Source: Micromonospora sp. CCTCC AA 2012012 (GTDB lineage: Bacteria; Actinomycetota; Actinomycetes; Mycobacteriales; Micromonosporaceae). From it: a DNA stretch of 64,000 nucleotides. Under the pieces are notes generated by a model that was not told the DNA's origin, searched no databases, and was given only the letters and a program-made list of their open reading frames with translations. The DNA lies in the NCBI RefSeq assembly GCF_040499845.1, contig NZ_CP159342.1, forward strand, positions 2,852,001-2,916,000, read 5' to 3'. Both the position numbers and the translations under genes were made by a program. The stretch's first letter is position 1. Each line of letters opens with the position of its first letter. Shown in pieces: positions 26,129 to 35,125 of the stretch.

Positions 26129-27688
26129 TCAGCTGAGGGTGAGCGCCGTGTCGTCGATGACGAACGAGGTCTGCAACGAGGAGTCCTCGGTGCCGGTGAA
26201 GGTCAGGGTCACCGTCTGCCCCGCGAAGGAGGAGACGTCGAAGGTCTTCTGGGCGTAGCCGGTGGCCTTGTTCAGGTTCGAGTAGGTGGCCAGGGTGGTG
26301 GCGCCGAGCTTGACCGTCAGCTTGTCGTACTGGCTGGTGGTCGTGGTCTCGGCGGTGTCGATGTGCAGCCAGAGCGACAGCGTCGCCTTGCACCCGGACG
26401 GGATCGTCACCGACTGCGACACGGTGTCGGTGTGGGTGGAGCCGTACCCGTTCAGCCACGCCTTCCAGGAGCCGGAGTGCGCCGCCTGGCTGGAGCTGTT
26501 GTCGACGACACCCGTGCTCGCCGACCACGGGGCGGCCGTGCCGGTCTCGAAGCCGGGGTTGCCCAGCTTCTGACCCGAGCACGAACCGCCGGGTGCGGTG
26601 ACCGCCCAGGTGAACGTCGTGGTGCCGGTGGCGTTGGTGGTGTCCTTCACGGTGACGGTGGTGGTGGCCGTCTGCACGGTCGTCGGCGTACCGCTGATCA
26701 GGCCGGTGCTGGCGTTGATGGTCAACCCGGCCGGCAGACCGGTCGCGCTGTAGGTGAGCGTCTGCCCGGCCTGCGAGTCGGTCGCCTGGATCTGCAGGCT
26801 GGTGGCCACGTTCTGGGTCGCGGCCTGGTTACCCGGGTTCGTCACGGTCACGGTGTTGCCCGAGCCCGGGGGCTTGGTGAGCAGGCAGCCGGAGATGGTC
26901 AGGTCGATCTGGTTGCTGCCGTTCAGGCAGGTGGTGAACCAGTACGTCTGCTGGCCGTAGCTCTGCCCCTGGTAGGCGTGGGTGGTGCCGTCGGCGTCGA
27001 CCTCACAGGGGTTGTTGAGGGTGCACATCGCGCCGTTGTCGTTACCGGTGTTGTTGATCCCGATGATCTTGCCGGACGCGACCTCCACGATGGGCGAGCC
27101 GGAGGTGCCGTGCGTGGTGTTGCAGCCGCTGCTGTAGCGGATGGAGTCGTGCCAGATCCACTGGTCTTCCTTCAGGGTGGGCACGAACCCGTTGACGCTG
27201 CAGTTCCAGGTCTGCTTCCAGTACCCCGACGGGATGAACATGGCGCTGCCGTCGACCGGGTGGGTGTTGCCGATGGTCAGCGCGGTCGCGCCGAAGCTGC
27301 TCCGGATCGAGGCGAAGGTGGTGCTGAGCCGGTAGAGCGCGACGTCGTTCCCGGTCATCGTGGCGTACAGCAGCAGGTCGGCACGGACCGTGCCGAGTGA
27401 GTTGCCGGCCGAGTCGAGCAACGTGCCGGAACGGGTGCTGGCCTTGTTCTGCAGCACCACGCCGGCGGCGGGCATGCTGCCTTCGTAGCAGTGGCCGTTG
27501 GTCAGCATCATGGCCCGGTCGGTGTCGAGCGAGGTGGGATAGCGCACCAGCGCCGCGGAGCAGTTGTTCAGCGCGATGGTGGAGGCGAGGCTGGGGGTGA
27601 CCGCCGCGGCTGCGGGCGTGGCGGGGCCGGTGATGAGGCCCGCGCCGAGAAGCAGCGCACCGAGGGCGGTAGCAAGTCGCCGGAACAT
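26129..27688 (-). CDS. Secreted trypsin-like serine protease with Ig-like and C-terminal accessory domains
   Basis: A 519-residue exported protein. Residues 1-29 form a signal peptide ending in PAAAA. Residues 35-250 are a chymotrypsin-fold protease with His66 (LTNGHC), Asp115 (GNDVALYRL) and Ser196 (HGTSGSP). Residues 285-370 form a putative Ig domain ([25 protein letters not shown]). Residues 375-519 form a beta-sandwich with GNPGFETG and the terminal [10 protein letters not shown], typical of carbohydrate- or surface-binding modules. ATG 27688 has GGAG six nt upstream. It is monocistronic, with its own terminator. It probably degrades extracellular protein; the substrate is unknown. Confidence 0.88.
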   Translation of the reverse strand: MFRRLATALGALLLGAGLITGPATPAAAAVTPSLASTIALNNCSAALVRYPTSLDTDRAMMLTNGHCYEGSMPAAGVVLQNKASTRSGTLLDSAGNSLGTVRADLLLYATMTGNDVALYRLSTTFASIRSSFGATALTIGNTHPVDGSAMFIPSGYWKQTWNCSVNGFVPTLKEDQWIWHDSIRYSSGCNTTHGTSGSPIVEVASGKIIGINNTGNDNGAMCTLNNPCEVDADGTTHAYQGQSYGQQTYWFTTCLNGSNQIDLTISGCLLTKPPGSGNTVTVTNPGNQAATQNVATSLQIQATDSQAGQTLTYSATGLPAGLTINASTGLISGTPTTVQTATTTVTVKDTTNATGTTTFTWAVTAPGGSCSGQKLGNPGFETGTAAPWSASTGVVDNSSSQAAHSGSWKAWLNGYGSTHTDTVSQSVTIPSGCKATLSLWLHIDTAETTTTSQYDKLTVKLGATTLATYSNLNKATGYAQKTFDVSSFAGQTVTLTFTGTEDSSLQTSFVIDDTALTLS

Positions 27689-28187
27689 GGGGGTCTCCAA
27701 GGGATTGCCGTGAGGCGGGCGGCAGCACAGCGACGGGATACGCCGGACCTGTGCGGCTGGGGGAACCCGGTGGACTCCGTGGGGGTGTGGAGTCAGCCGG
27801 GAGCGAGCGTGGCGGGTCGACGGTCCCCGACACGATCCGGCCGGGGGTCAGCGCGCCGGACGACGGGGCCCGGACGAGAACCGGAGCCGGAGCGTCGATC
27901 GCGACCGGGACCGGTCAAGGCCAGGCAGCTGACGATCCTGCCTTGCCGATGGCGAGGCGCGGGGATGGTCGCACGCAGGTCCTCCCTCCTTCATCGCGGC
28001 ACGGACAGCGGCGGGGACGGCACCTGGCGGGCCTGTCGCCCACGCCCGCCGCCCGCCCGTCGCCGCTTCCATCGCCGATCATCGATCGCAAGAATCGTCT
28101 TCAAGAGACGTCGGCATGTCAAGGCGCATCAGGAACGGCGATGCCCGGGTCGATGCCGTGACGCGGGAGACACTCCTGCGCCACGCG
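27689..28187. other. 499-bp intergenic region upstream of the protease gene
   Basis: No gene is supported. It contains one promoter-like pair on the minus strand (28094-28122). The rest is G/C-rich without clear repeats and may be decayed sequence continuing from the pseudogene to its right. Confidence 0.4.
28094..28122 (-). promoter_or_regulatory. Promoter-like element, leftward
   Basis: TTGACA (28122-28117), 17-nt spacer, GACGAT (28099-28094). The -35 is perfect and the -10 moderate. If used it gives the protease mRNA a leader of about 400 nt. Confidence 0.3.
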
Positions 28188-28486
28188 TCACGACCGCACG
28201 CACTCGGCCGGCTGCACCCCGATCGCGCGCATGGCCGACGCGTACCGTCGACCGGCCCGGCGCGCCTCGCCGTGCAGGCCGGCCCGGGAGTACGCGGCCG
28301 GCCAGGTCGAGACGGCTCTGCTCGTCGTACTCGTCCACGGTGAGACGGCGCAACAGGGACCGCAGCGGTCCGCGGGGGGTCGACAACGAGCTGCTCGGCC
28401 CGTTCGGCGAAGCTCTGCGCCGCTTCGGTGTCGGTGTCGGAGAGCACCTCGGCCAGGCCGGCCAGGGCGGTGGAGAGGATCTGCAC
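28188..28486 (-). pseudogene. Decayed C-terminal fragment of a BTAD/TPR-type activator
   Basis: Three consecutive pieces in three frames join into one helical-repeat sequence: SFAERAEQLVVDPP, then LRSLLRRLTVDEYDEQSRL, then AYSRAGLHGEARRAG and AMRAIGVQPAECV, ending in a TGA at 28188. The joined text looks like the bacterial transcriptional activation domain of SARP/AfsR-type regulators. At least two frameshifts and loss of the N-terminus make it a pseudogene. It lies just downstream of the HxlR gene on the same strand. The parent family is inferred from pattern only. Confidence 0.5.
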
Positions 28487-28508
28487 GGGGATCGGAGACC
28501 CGGGACGA

Positions 28509-28907
28509 TCACGTCGCGCCGTCGTACCGCTCGCGGGCGGCCAGCACCTCCCCGATGTGCGTCTCGGACCAGTCCTTCAGCGCCCGCAGCACCGGCACGA
28601 GCGTCTGCCCGAGCGCGGTCAGCTCGTAGTCGACCCGCACCGGGACCTGCAGGGTGACGGTGCGCCGGACGAGCCCGTCCCGTTCCAGCTCACGCAACGT
28701 CTGGGTGAGCATCTTCTGGCTGATCCCGCCGATCTGGGTCCGCAGCTGCGAATGCCGCCGGCTGCCGTCGGACAGGGCCGTGATGAGCAGGGACGACCAC
28801 TTGTCACCGACCGTGGCCAGCACCTGTCGGGTCGGGCACACGGCGAGGAACGCGTCATAGACGATCCTCTCCTCCGCCCGCCGCTGCTGCGCGCTCTGGG
28901 TCGTCAT
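28509..28907 (-). CDS. HxlR-family transcriptional regulator
   Basis: A 132-residue winged-helix protein: CPTRQVLATVGDKWSSLLITAL, RRHSQLRTQIGGISQKMLTQTLRELERDGLVRR and YELTALGQTLVPVL are diagnostic of HxlR. The single Cys near the N-terminus (AVCPTR) is where thiol- or quinone-sensing members carry theirs. ATG 28907 was chosen for the upstream GGGAGG; a GTG two codons earlier is possible. It is divergent from a quinone oxidoreductase-like gene, with a perfect inverted repeat in the gap. It is most likely a repressor of itself and that oxidoreductase, responding to electrophiles. Confidence 0.9.
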   Translation of the reverse strand: MTTQSAQQRRAEERIVYDAFLAVCPTRQVLATVGDKWSSLLITALSDGSRRHSQLRTQIGGISQKMLTQTLRELERDGLVRRTVTLQVPVRVDYELTALGQTLVPVLRALKDWSETHIGEVLAARERYDGAT

Positions 28908-28925
28908 GGACACCTCCCACTCCCA

Positions 28926-28945
28926 TAGGCACCATCAGGTGCCTA
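28926..28945. promoter_or_regulatory. HxlR operator, perfect inverted repeat
   Basis: TAGGCACC-atca-GGTGCCTA, 19 nt before the HxlR ATG and within the divergent promoter region shared with the oxidoreductase gene. Confidence 0.7.
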
Positions 28946-29017
28946 CTCCCCAACGGTTCCCTATGAGGTCATTCTGGCAACGCAGTTCCGCGAAGGGAAC
29001 CGGAAAGGAGTGCAACC

Positions 29018-29941
29018 ATGCGTGTCATCGAGGTGAGTCAGTTCGGTGGTCCGGACGTACTGCGGGAGGTCGACCGTCCCGAGCCGGCACCCGAGCGGGG
29101 CCGGGTGCGGGTACGGGTGCGAGCGGCCACGGTCAACCCGGTCGACTGGCTGACCCGGGACGGGGCGCTGACGGCGCTGCTGCCCTCGCTGACCCCACCG
29201 TTCATTCTGGGCTGGGACTTCGCCGGTGAGGTGCTCGACGACGGTGACGGATTCCGGGCCGGCCAGCGGGTCGCCGGCATGATTCCGTGGTTCACGGTCG
29301 GCACCGGCGCGTACGCGGAGGTGATCCTGGTCGATCCCGCCTGGTTGGCCCCGCTCCCGGACGGCGTGGAGGAGACGACGGCGGCGACCGTACCCCTGAA
29401 CGGGTTGACGGCGTCACAAGCGCTGGACCTGGCGCGACTGCCGGCCGGCGCGAGCCTGGTCGTGACCGGCGCCAGCGGAGGCGTCGGTGGGTTCGCGGTC
29501 CAACTCGCCGCGGCGGCCGGCGCGCACGTCATCGCCGTCGCCTCGCGCGGCGACGAGGAGTACGTCGCCAGCCTGGGCGCCAAGACAGTGCTGCACCGGG
29601 ACGGCGACCTGTCGGCGGCGATCCGCGCGCTCTTCCCCGACGGCGTCGACGCCGTGCTCGACGCCGCCCCCGCCGGGCCCACGCTGATCAGCGGGGTACG
29701 CGACGGAGGCACGTTCGTCGCCGTCCTCGACGCGACGCTACCGGCGGCCGAGCGCGGCACCCGCACCGTCAAGGTCAGCGTCCAACCGGACGCCGACAGG
29801 TTGGCGGCACTGCTGGCCGCGCTGGCCAATGGTCGGCTCGCGAGCCGGGTCGCGGATACGGTGCCCCTGAGCGATGCCCCGTCGGCACACCGCCGCGCGG
29901 CGGAGGGCGGCGTGCGCGGCAAACTGGTGCTCACTCGGTGA
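29018..29941 (+). CDS. NADP-dependent quinone oxidoreductase-like protein (zinc-less MDR family)
   Basis: A 307-residue medium-chain dehydrogenase/reductase: GroES-like N-terminus (VIEVSQFGGPDVLREVDRPEP, VNPVDWLTRDG), then nucleotide-binding VVTGASGGVGGFAVQLA. No catalytic zinc Cys/His set is seen, as in quinone reductases. ATG 29018 follows AAGGAG. Divergence from the HxlR regulator is a common arrangement for quinone or aldehyde detoxification. Third positions are nearly all G/C and length is normal. Confidence 0.9.
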   Translation: MRVIEVSQFGGPDVLREVDRPEPAPERGRVRVRVRAATVNPVDWLTRDGALTALLPSLTPPFILGWDFAGEVLDDGDGFRAGQRVAGMIPWFTVGTGAYAEVILVDPAWLAPLPDGVEETTAATVPLNGLTASQALDLARLPAGASLVVTGASGGVGGFAVQLAAAAGAHVIAVASRGDEEYVASLGAKTVLHRDGDLSAAIRALFPDGVDAVLDAAPAGPTLISGVRDGGTFVAVLDATLPAAERGTRTVKVSVQPDADRLAALLAALANGRLASRVADTVPLSDAPSAHRRAAEGGVRGKLVLTR

Positions 29942-30107
29942 TCCGCACCGGCCGGCAACGACGGTAGTTGGCCCGTGGTGGTGAGCGGCGGGCCGGGGCG
30001 GGACCTCCGGCCCGCCGCAGGGGCACCTCGGCGGCGCCGCACCCGAGCAGCGCGCGCCGCTGGCGCGGGGCGGGCACCGTGCGCCTGCGCCGAGTGGGAA
30101 TCTTACT

Positions 30108-30131
30108 CTACTAAGCCGGTAGGTTTTATGG
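30108..30131 (+). promoter_or_regulatory. Conserved CTA-N9-TAGG element upstream of the monooxygenase gene
   Basis: CTA-CTAAGCCGG-TAGG followed by TTTTATGG, 82 nt before the monooxygenase ATG. The flavin reductase branch has the same layout at 35825-35847 on the minus strand. Probable operator or promoter for co-regulated sulfur genes. Confidence 0.5.
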
Positions 30132-30212
30132 GTAAGCTGTCGGCGGCACCGGCCAGCAGCGGTCGGCCGAGCCTCGCCGAAGCGGTCCGTCACGATCCCG
30201 AGGAAGTTCGAC

Positions 30213-31388
30213 ATGGCGCTCACCTTCCATTGGTTCCTGCCCACGTACGGCGACAGCCGCGATGTCGTCGGCGGCGGGCACGGCACCCCGATCGGGACCG
30301 CCGGCGGGGCACGCCCCGCCACCGTGGCCTATCTCGGGCAGATCGCGCGCACCGCGGAGCAGCTCGGCTTCGTGGGCGCGCTGACCCCGACCGGCGCCTG
30401 GTGCGAGGATGCCTGGCTGAGCACGGCGATGCTCACCCAGGTGACCGAGCGGCTGAAGTTCCTGGTGGCCTTCCGCCCCGGCCTGCTCTCGCCATACCTG
30501 GCCGCGCAGATGGCCTCGACCTTCCAGCGGCTGTCGCGGGGACGGCTGCTGCTCAACGTCGTCACCGGCGGGGAGTCGGCCGAGCAGCGGGCGTACGGCG
30601 ACTTCCTGGACAAGGACGCCCGGTACGCCCGCACCGACGAGTTCCTGCACGTGGTGCGGTCGCTGTGGCGCGGCGAGACCGTCGACCACGACGGCGCGCA
30701 CCTGCGGGTGGCGGCCGCCCGGTTGAACCGGCTGCCCGACCCGCTCCCGCCCATCTACTTCGGCGGGTCGTCCGCCGCCGCCCTGCCGGTGGCGGTCCGG
30801 CACAGCGACGTCTACCTGACCTGGGGCGAGCCGCCGGCCCAGGTCGCCGAGAAGCTGAGCCGGGTCCGCGCTCTCGCCGCCGAGGCCGGACGCGAGCTGC
30901 GCTTCGGCATCCGGCTGCACGTCATCGCCCGGGACACCGCCGACCAGGCCTGGGCGCAGGCACGGCGCCTGCTCGACGGCATCGCGGAGTCCGACGTCCG
31001 GGCAGCCCAGGAGGGGTTGCGGCGCAGCGAGTCCGAGGGCCAGCGCCGGATGCTCGACCTGCACGGCGGATCCCGGGACCGGCTGGAGGTCTCCCCCAAC
31101 CTGTGGGCCGGGTTCGGGCTGGTCCGCGGCGGGGCCGGCACGGCGCTCGTCGGCAGCCACGCGGAGATCGCCGACCGGATCGCCGAGTACCACGCGCTCG
31201 GCATCGACGAGTTCATCCTCTCCGGCCACCCGCACCTGGAGGAGGCGTACTGGTTCGGCGAGGGGGTGCTGCCGGTGCTGCGCGACCGAGGGCTGTGGCG
31301 GCACCCGGACGGCGGCTCCCCGGACCCGACGCCGGCGGCCGTCCCCTTCGCCCCGGCGCCGCACCCGGCGCCCGTTCCCGCCCAGTGA
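30213..31388 (+). CDS. SsuD-like FMNH2-dependent monooxygenase (LLM class)
   Basis: A 391-residue luciferase-like TIM-barrel enzyme. FHWFLPTYGDSR at the start, GALTPTGAWCEDAWL, LVAFRPGLLSPYLAAQMASTFQRLSRGR and LNVVTGGE match alkanesulfonate/dimethylsulfone monooxygenases, which release sulfite from C-S bonds using reduced flavin. ATG 30213 is preceded by GAGGA. It heads a rightward operon with a solute-binding protein and two sugar-type permeases, and a flavin reductase gene lies 4 kb away. The transporter type suggests a sulfonated sugar or other polar sulfonate rather than a simple alkanesulfonate. The substrate is inferred. Confidence 0.87.
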   Translation: MALTFHWFLPTYGDSRDVVGGGHGTPIGTAGGARPATVAYLGQIARTAEQLGFVGALTPTGAWCEDAWLSTAMLTQVTERLKFLVAFRPGLLSPYLAAQMASTFQRLSRGRLLLNVVTGGESAEQRAYGDFLDKDARYARTDEFLHVVRSLWRGETVDHDGAHLRVAAARLNRLPDPLPPIYFGGSSAAALPVAVRHSDVYLTWGEPPAQVAEKLSRVRALAAEAGRELRFGIRLHVIARDTADQAWAQARRLLDGIAESDVRAAQEGLRRSESEGQRRMLDLHGGSRDRLEVSPNLWAGFGLVRGGAGTALVGSHAEIADRIAEYHALGIDEFILSGHPHLEEAYWFGEGVLPVLRDRGLWRHPDGGSPDPTPAAVPFAPAPHPAPVPAQ

Positions 31389-31431
31389 TCGCACCCTGAC
31401 CAGCCCCTCAGCCCGGAAAGGCACCACCCGC

Positions 31432-32724
31432 ATGACGTACGACCTGCCTGCCCTGTCCCGTCGCCGCCTGCTCGCCCTCGGCGGCCTCGCCGGCGCGGCC
31501 GGCCTGCTGGCCGCCTGCGCCGGACCGGGCGGCGAGAAGGCGGCCCCCACCGCCTCCGGCGGCTTCGACGGCCCGGTGGAGGGCCAGCTCTCCTTCGCCC
31601 ACTGGCGAGCCGAGGACAAGGAGGTCTTCGACGGCATCATCGCCGACTTCGTCCGGAAGAACCCGAAGGTCACCGTCCGGCAGGACATCTCGCCGTCCAA
31701 CGACTACCAGTCCACCGCGTTGCAGAAGCTGCGCGGCGGCAGCGTCGGCGACGCCTTCACCGCCTTCCGGGGCGCCCAGTTCACCGACATCGCCACCGCC
31801 GGCGTCTGGTCCGACCTCACCGGGCAGGACCTGGTCAGCCGGTACGAGCCCACCCTGATCACCGCCGGCGCGCAGAACGGCCAGCAGCTCGGCCTGCCGT
31901 ACCAGCTGGTGTTCAACATGCCGGTCAGCAACCCGGACCTGCTGGCCAAGGCGGGCTACGCCGAGGCGCCGAAGGACTGGGACGGCTTCCTGGCCCTGGC
32001 CGAGGCGCTGAAGAGCAAGGGCATCACCCCGATCGCCTGGCCCGGTGGCGACGCCGCGAACGCCGGGCAGCTGCTCAACGTCATGGTGGTCAACAACGCT
32101 CCCTCCGACGACGCCCTCGCCAAGATTCAGTCGGGGGAGCTGAAGGTGACCGACGACTGGTTCCTCACGGTGCTCAAGCAGTACGCCCAGCTCCGCCCCT
32201 ACTTCCAGGCCGGCGCGACCGGCACCGGCAACGAGGCGGCGCAGCAGCTGTTCGTGCAGCAGAAGGCGGCGCTGCTGGCCACCGGCTCGTTCCAGGCCGC
32301 CGCGCTGCGCAAGCTCGGCGCCACGTTCCCGCTCGGCCTGCTCGCCCCGATCACCACCACCGCCGACAAGGCCCGCTACGAGGGCGTCTTCAACGCGACC
32401 TTCATCCTCGGCGTGAACGCCAAGTCGGCGAAGAAGGGCGCCGCGCTGGCGTGGCTGCGGCACCTGTCCGACCCGGCGGTCGCCGGCGTCTACGCGAACG
32501 GCACCGCCCAGCACGTCACCGTCAAGGGCGTGGAGTACACCAACCCCGACCTCAAGGCGTTCGCGCCGTGGCTGACCCGCCGGACGGCGCTCGCGCCCCG
32601 CTTCCAGTTCACCAACCTGGACGTACGCGGCGCGGTGGAGAACGCCGCCGTGCAGGTGGTCGGCGGCACCGCCCCGGAGCAGGCCGCCGAGGCGGCCCAG
32701 CGCGTCATCGACCAGAAGCGGTGA
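31432..32724 (+). CDS. ABC transporter solute-binding lipoprotein (CUT1 type)
   Basis: A 430-residue exported binding protein. The N-terminus has a twin-arginine-like SRRRLLAL and lipobox LLAAC (Cys29). The mature part has the family 1 carbohydrate-binding pattern: ISFAHW-like LSFAHWRAED, GLPYQLVFNMPVSNPDLLAKAGY, PKDWDGFLALAEALKSKG and VQQKAALLATGSF. The gene follows the monooxygenase by 43 nt with GGAAAGG as ribosome site and precedes the permeases by seven nt. It likely captures the monooxygenase substrate outside the cell. Confidence 0.9.
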   Translation: MTYDLPALSRRRLLALGGLAGAAGLLAACAGPGGEKAAPTASGGFDGPVEGQLSFAHWRAEDKEVFDGIIADFVRKNPKVTVRQDISPSNDYQSTALQKLRGGSVGDAFTAFRGAQFTDIATAGVWSDLTGQDLVSRYEPTLITAGAQNGQQLGLPYQLVFNMPVSNPDLLAKAGYAEAPKDWDGFLALAEALKSKGITPIAWPGGDAANAGQLLNVMVVNNAPSDDALAKIQSGELKVTDDWFLTVLKQYAQLRPYFQAGATGTGNEAAQQLFVQQKAALLATGSFQAAALRKLGATFPLGLLAPITTTADKARYEGVFNATFILGVNAKSAKKGAALAWLRHLSDPAVAGVYANGTAQHVTVKGVEYTNPDLKAFAPWLTRRTALAPRFQFTNLDVRGAVENAAVQVVGGTAPEQAAEAAQRVIDQKR

Positions 32725-32731
32725 CCCCGAG

Positions 32732-33709
32732 GTGAGCCGCCCGGCCCCGGGAGACGGGGGCGGTACGGCGATCGTGACCGCCGGTGCGGCGCGGGGTGCC
32801 GGAAACCCCGCGCCGCCCGCGGCGACCCGCCGCCGTCGACGCCGCCACGCCTCCCGCCTCCTGTACGTGTTCGCCCTGCCCGCACTGCTGGTCTACGGCG
32901 CGTTCTTCGTCGTGCCCGCGCTGCAGGGCCTGCGGTACGCGACCACCGACTGGGACGGGTTCAGCCCCGCGTTTCGAGACGTGGGCCTGACCAACCTGGT
33001 CAAGGTCACCACCGCCGACGACCTGTTCCGCAACGCGCTGGTCAACAACCTGACGTTCATGCTGGTGGTGGTGCTCGGCCAGACGGCGCTGTCGCTGCTG
33101 CTGGCGGTGCTGCTGGCCGCCCGCAGCCGGTCCTCGACGCTGCTGCGGGCACTGTTCTTCCTGCCCACCGTGCTGTCCTCGGTGTCGGTGGCCTTCGTCT
33201 GGCGATTCGTCTACGACCCGAACTTCGGCCTGGCCAACACCGTTCTCGACGCGGTCGGCCTCGGGGCGCTGCGCGGCTCCTACCTCGGCGACGAGGGCAG
33301 CGCGATCATCTGGGTGGCGATCGCCCAGATCTGGTTCCACGCCGGGCAGATGATGGTCGTCTACATCGCCGGCATCAACCAGATCCCCGAGGAGCTCTAC
33401 GACGCCGCGAAGGCCGACGGCGCCGGCCGCTGGCAGCTGTTCCGGCACGTCACCTGGCCGATGGTCGCCCCCGCCACGGCCCTGGTCGTCGCCTACACCA
33501 CGATTCAGTCGTTCAAGGCGTTCGACCTGATCCTCGGCCTGGCGGGCAATCCGCCCCGAGCCTCGCTGGACATCCTCTCCACCCGGATCTACACCACCTT
33601 CGCCAACTCCCAGCTCGGCTACGCCGCCGCCGAGTCGATCGTGTTCATGCTGGCCATCGCGCTGGTCACCTGGTTGCAGAACCGGGCCGCCCGGCTCACC
33701 CACGGATAG
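32732..33709 (+). CDS. ABC sugar-type permease, MalF-like
   Basis: A 325-residue membrane protein with six helices and the EAA loop EELYDAAKADGAGRWQLFRHVTWP that docks the ATPase. A basic, Arg-rich cytosolic N-terminus of about 35 residues comes first. GTG 32732 follows the binding-protein stop by seven nt. It pairs with the next permease to form the CUT1 channel. Confidence 0.92.
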   Translation: MSRPAPGDGGGTAIVTAGAARGAGNPAPPAATRRRRRRHASRLLYVFALPALLVYGAFFVVPALQGLRYATTDWDGFSPAFRDVGLTNLVKVTTADDLFRNALVNNLTFMLVVVLGQTALSLLLAVLLAARSRSSTLLRALFFLPTVLSSVSVAFVWRFVYDPNFGLANTVLDAVGLGALRGSYLGDEGSAIIWVAIAQIWFHAGQMMVVYIAGINQIPEELYDAAKADGAGRWQLFRHVTWPMVAPATALVVAYTTIQSFKAFDLILGLAGNPPRASLDILSTRIYTTFANSQLGYAAAESIVFMLAIALVTWLQNRAARLTHG

Positions 33710-33718
33710 GAGCCACCC

Positions 33719-34534
33719 GTGCTCGCCAGACTGGGTCGCCGCGCCGTGCTCGCGGTCTACGCGCTACTGGTGACGGTGCCGCTGCTCGTCGTCGGCGGCG
33801 GCAGCCTCAAGACCACCGCGGAACTCTTCGACGCACCCTTCGGCTCGCCCACGAGTCCCCGTCTGGGCAACTACGTCGAGGTGCTGACCACCCAGAACCT
33901 GCTCCGGGTGCTCGGCAACAGCGCACTGGTCGTCGCGGTCTCGGTGCCGACCACACTGGTGCTGGCCAGCCTCGTCGCGTACGCCATCGCCCGGCTCCCG
34001 GGCTGGCCCGGCCGGGCGCTCTTCGCGGTGTTCGCGGCCGGGCTGGCGGTGCCCGCGCAGGCGGTGATGATCCCGCAGTACGTGCAGTTCGACCGGCTCG
34101 GCCTCCGCGACAGCCTGGCCGGGCTGATGCTGATCGACGTGGTGGTCACCCTGCCCGTGGCGGTGTTCATCCTCGCCGGCTTCCTGCGCACCCTCCCCGG
34201 TGAGCTGTACGAGGCCGCCGAACTCGACGGCGCCGGCCCGTGGGCCGCGTTCCGGCGGGTGGCGATCCCGCTGTCCCGCCCGTCGCTGGCCGCCACCGCG
34301 ATCTTCCTGTTCGTCATGCACTGGAACGACCTGCTCTACCCCCTGCTGTTCATCGACGACCCGGCCAAACGCACCCTGCCGCTGGCACTGCTGGACTTCA
34401 CCGGCGAGTACCTCACCGACTATCCGCTGCTCTTCACCGGCGTGGTGGTCGCGTCCACTCCCATGGTCGTCGCGTACGCGCTCCTACAGCGCCACTTCGT
34501 CGCCGGCATCACCGCGGGAGCCGTGAAGGGATGA
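33719..34534 (+). CDS. ABC sugar-type permease, MalG-like
   Basis: A 271-residue permease with six helices and EAA loop GELYEAAELDGAGPWAAFRRVAIP. GTG 33719 has TAGGAG at good spacing. No ATPase gene follows; actinobacterial CUT1 systems commonly share a remote MsiK-type ATPase. Its stop overlaps the ATG of a 39-codon frame, so the operon once continued or still encodes a micropeptide. Confidence 0.92.
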   Translation: MLARLGRRAVLAVYALLVTVPLLVVGGGSLKTTAELFDAPFGSPTSPRLGNYVEVLTTQNLLRVLGNSALVVAVSVPTTLVLASLVAYAIARLPGWPGRALFAVFAAGLAVPAQAVMIPQYVQFDRLGLRDSLAGLMLIDVVVTLPVAVFILAGFLRTLPGELYEAAELDGAGPWAAFRRVAIPLSRPSLAATAIFLFVMHWNDLLYPLLFIDDPAKRTLPLALLDFTGEYLTDYPLLFTGVVVASTPMVVAYALLQRHFVAGITAGAVKG

Positions 34535-34650
34535 GCATCGGACCGCTCCGACCCGCTCGACAGCACGGCTCCCCGGTCGACTGGAAGTACCACCACATCG
34601 GCGCGCACGAGCTCGGCGACGTGCTGCCCTCACACCACGGTCAGCTGTGA
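34531..34650 (+). CDS. Small coupled ORF, possible remnant of a lost operon gene
   Basis: A 39-residue frame whose ATG overlaps the permease stop (ATGA). It contains SPVDWKYHHIGAHELGDV and ends 10 nt inside the convergent monooxygenase-domain gene. The content is polar, with four His and no membrane segment. I do not recognise it. The coupled start and protein-like composition suggest the first codons of a truncated downstream gene; a genuine micropeptide is the alternative. Confidence 0.4.
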   Translation: MSIGPLRPARQHGSPVDWKYHHIGAHELGDVLPSHHGQL

Positions 34651-34958
34651 CCGCTCCCCCGACCCGGGTCGGGAAGCTCGCGGAGAAACTCCACGCGCGC
34701 CGCGCGCACCAGCGGATCCTTGGCGGTGTGGAAGGCGACGACGTGCGCGGCGGCCTCGTGCCTCTCGAAGGCCGCCGCGTCCGCGTACACCTCGTAGAAG
34801 ATCCGGGCCAGCGGCTCCCCGTCGACGCGGTGGGTGGCGTAGGTCAGCGTTCCCGGCTCCCTGGCCCGAATCTGCTCGAGCAGCTGCGCGGTCAACTCGT
34901 CGAACCGGACCACCGACGCCTCGTCCCGCAGGTCGAAGCGCACCACCAACGCGAACAC
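34641..34958 (-). CDS. Antibiotic biosynthesis monooxygenase (ABM) domain protein
   Basis: A 105-residue single-domain dimeric alpha+beta-barrel protein: FALVVRFDLRDEASVVRFDEL, REPGTLTYATHRV, FYEVYADAAAFERHEAAAHV. GTG 34958 was chosen because GGAGG lies five nt upstream and the fold starts at once; an earlier GTG adds 22 residues. Members oxidise quinols or act as heme or quinone-handling accessory proteins without cofactor. It lies downstream of the flavin reductase on the same strand, about 170 nt away, with a hairpin between. Confidence 0.82.
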   Translation of the reverse strand: MFALVVRFDLRDEASVVRFDELTAQLLEQIRAREPGTLTYATHRVDGEPLARIFYEVYADAAAFERHEAAAHVVAFHTAKDPLVRAARVEFLRELPDPGRGSGHS

Positions 34959-35076
34959 CGGATCCTCCACGAGCCTCTGAGCGACAGTCGACGGTACCGC
35001 ACCGCCGCCCGTCAGCCGGACCACTCCTTGGCGAGCAGTTCGTAGGACTCGTGTCCGGCGGATCCGCCAGGAACGA

Positions 35077-35119
35077 CGCCGCCGCGGTCATGGGCGGATG
35101 CTCCACGACCGCGGCGGCG
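35077..35119 (-). terminator. Terminator after the flavin reductase gene
   Basis: A 13-bp perfect stem, CGCCGCCGCGGTC (35077-35089) with GACCGCGGCGGCG (35107-35119), just past the reductase stop at 35126. Confidence 0.65.
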
Positions 35120-35125
35120 AGGTGA

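Noticed and set aside
34959..35024. Longer start for the ABM-domain protein
   Set aside because: The extra 22 residues are not part of the fold, and the internal GTG has a much better ribosome site.
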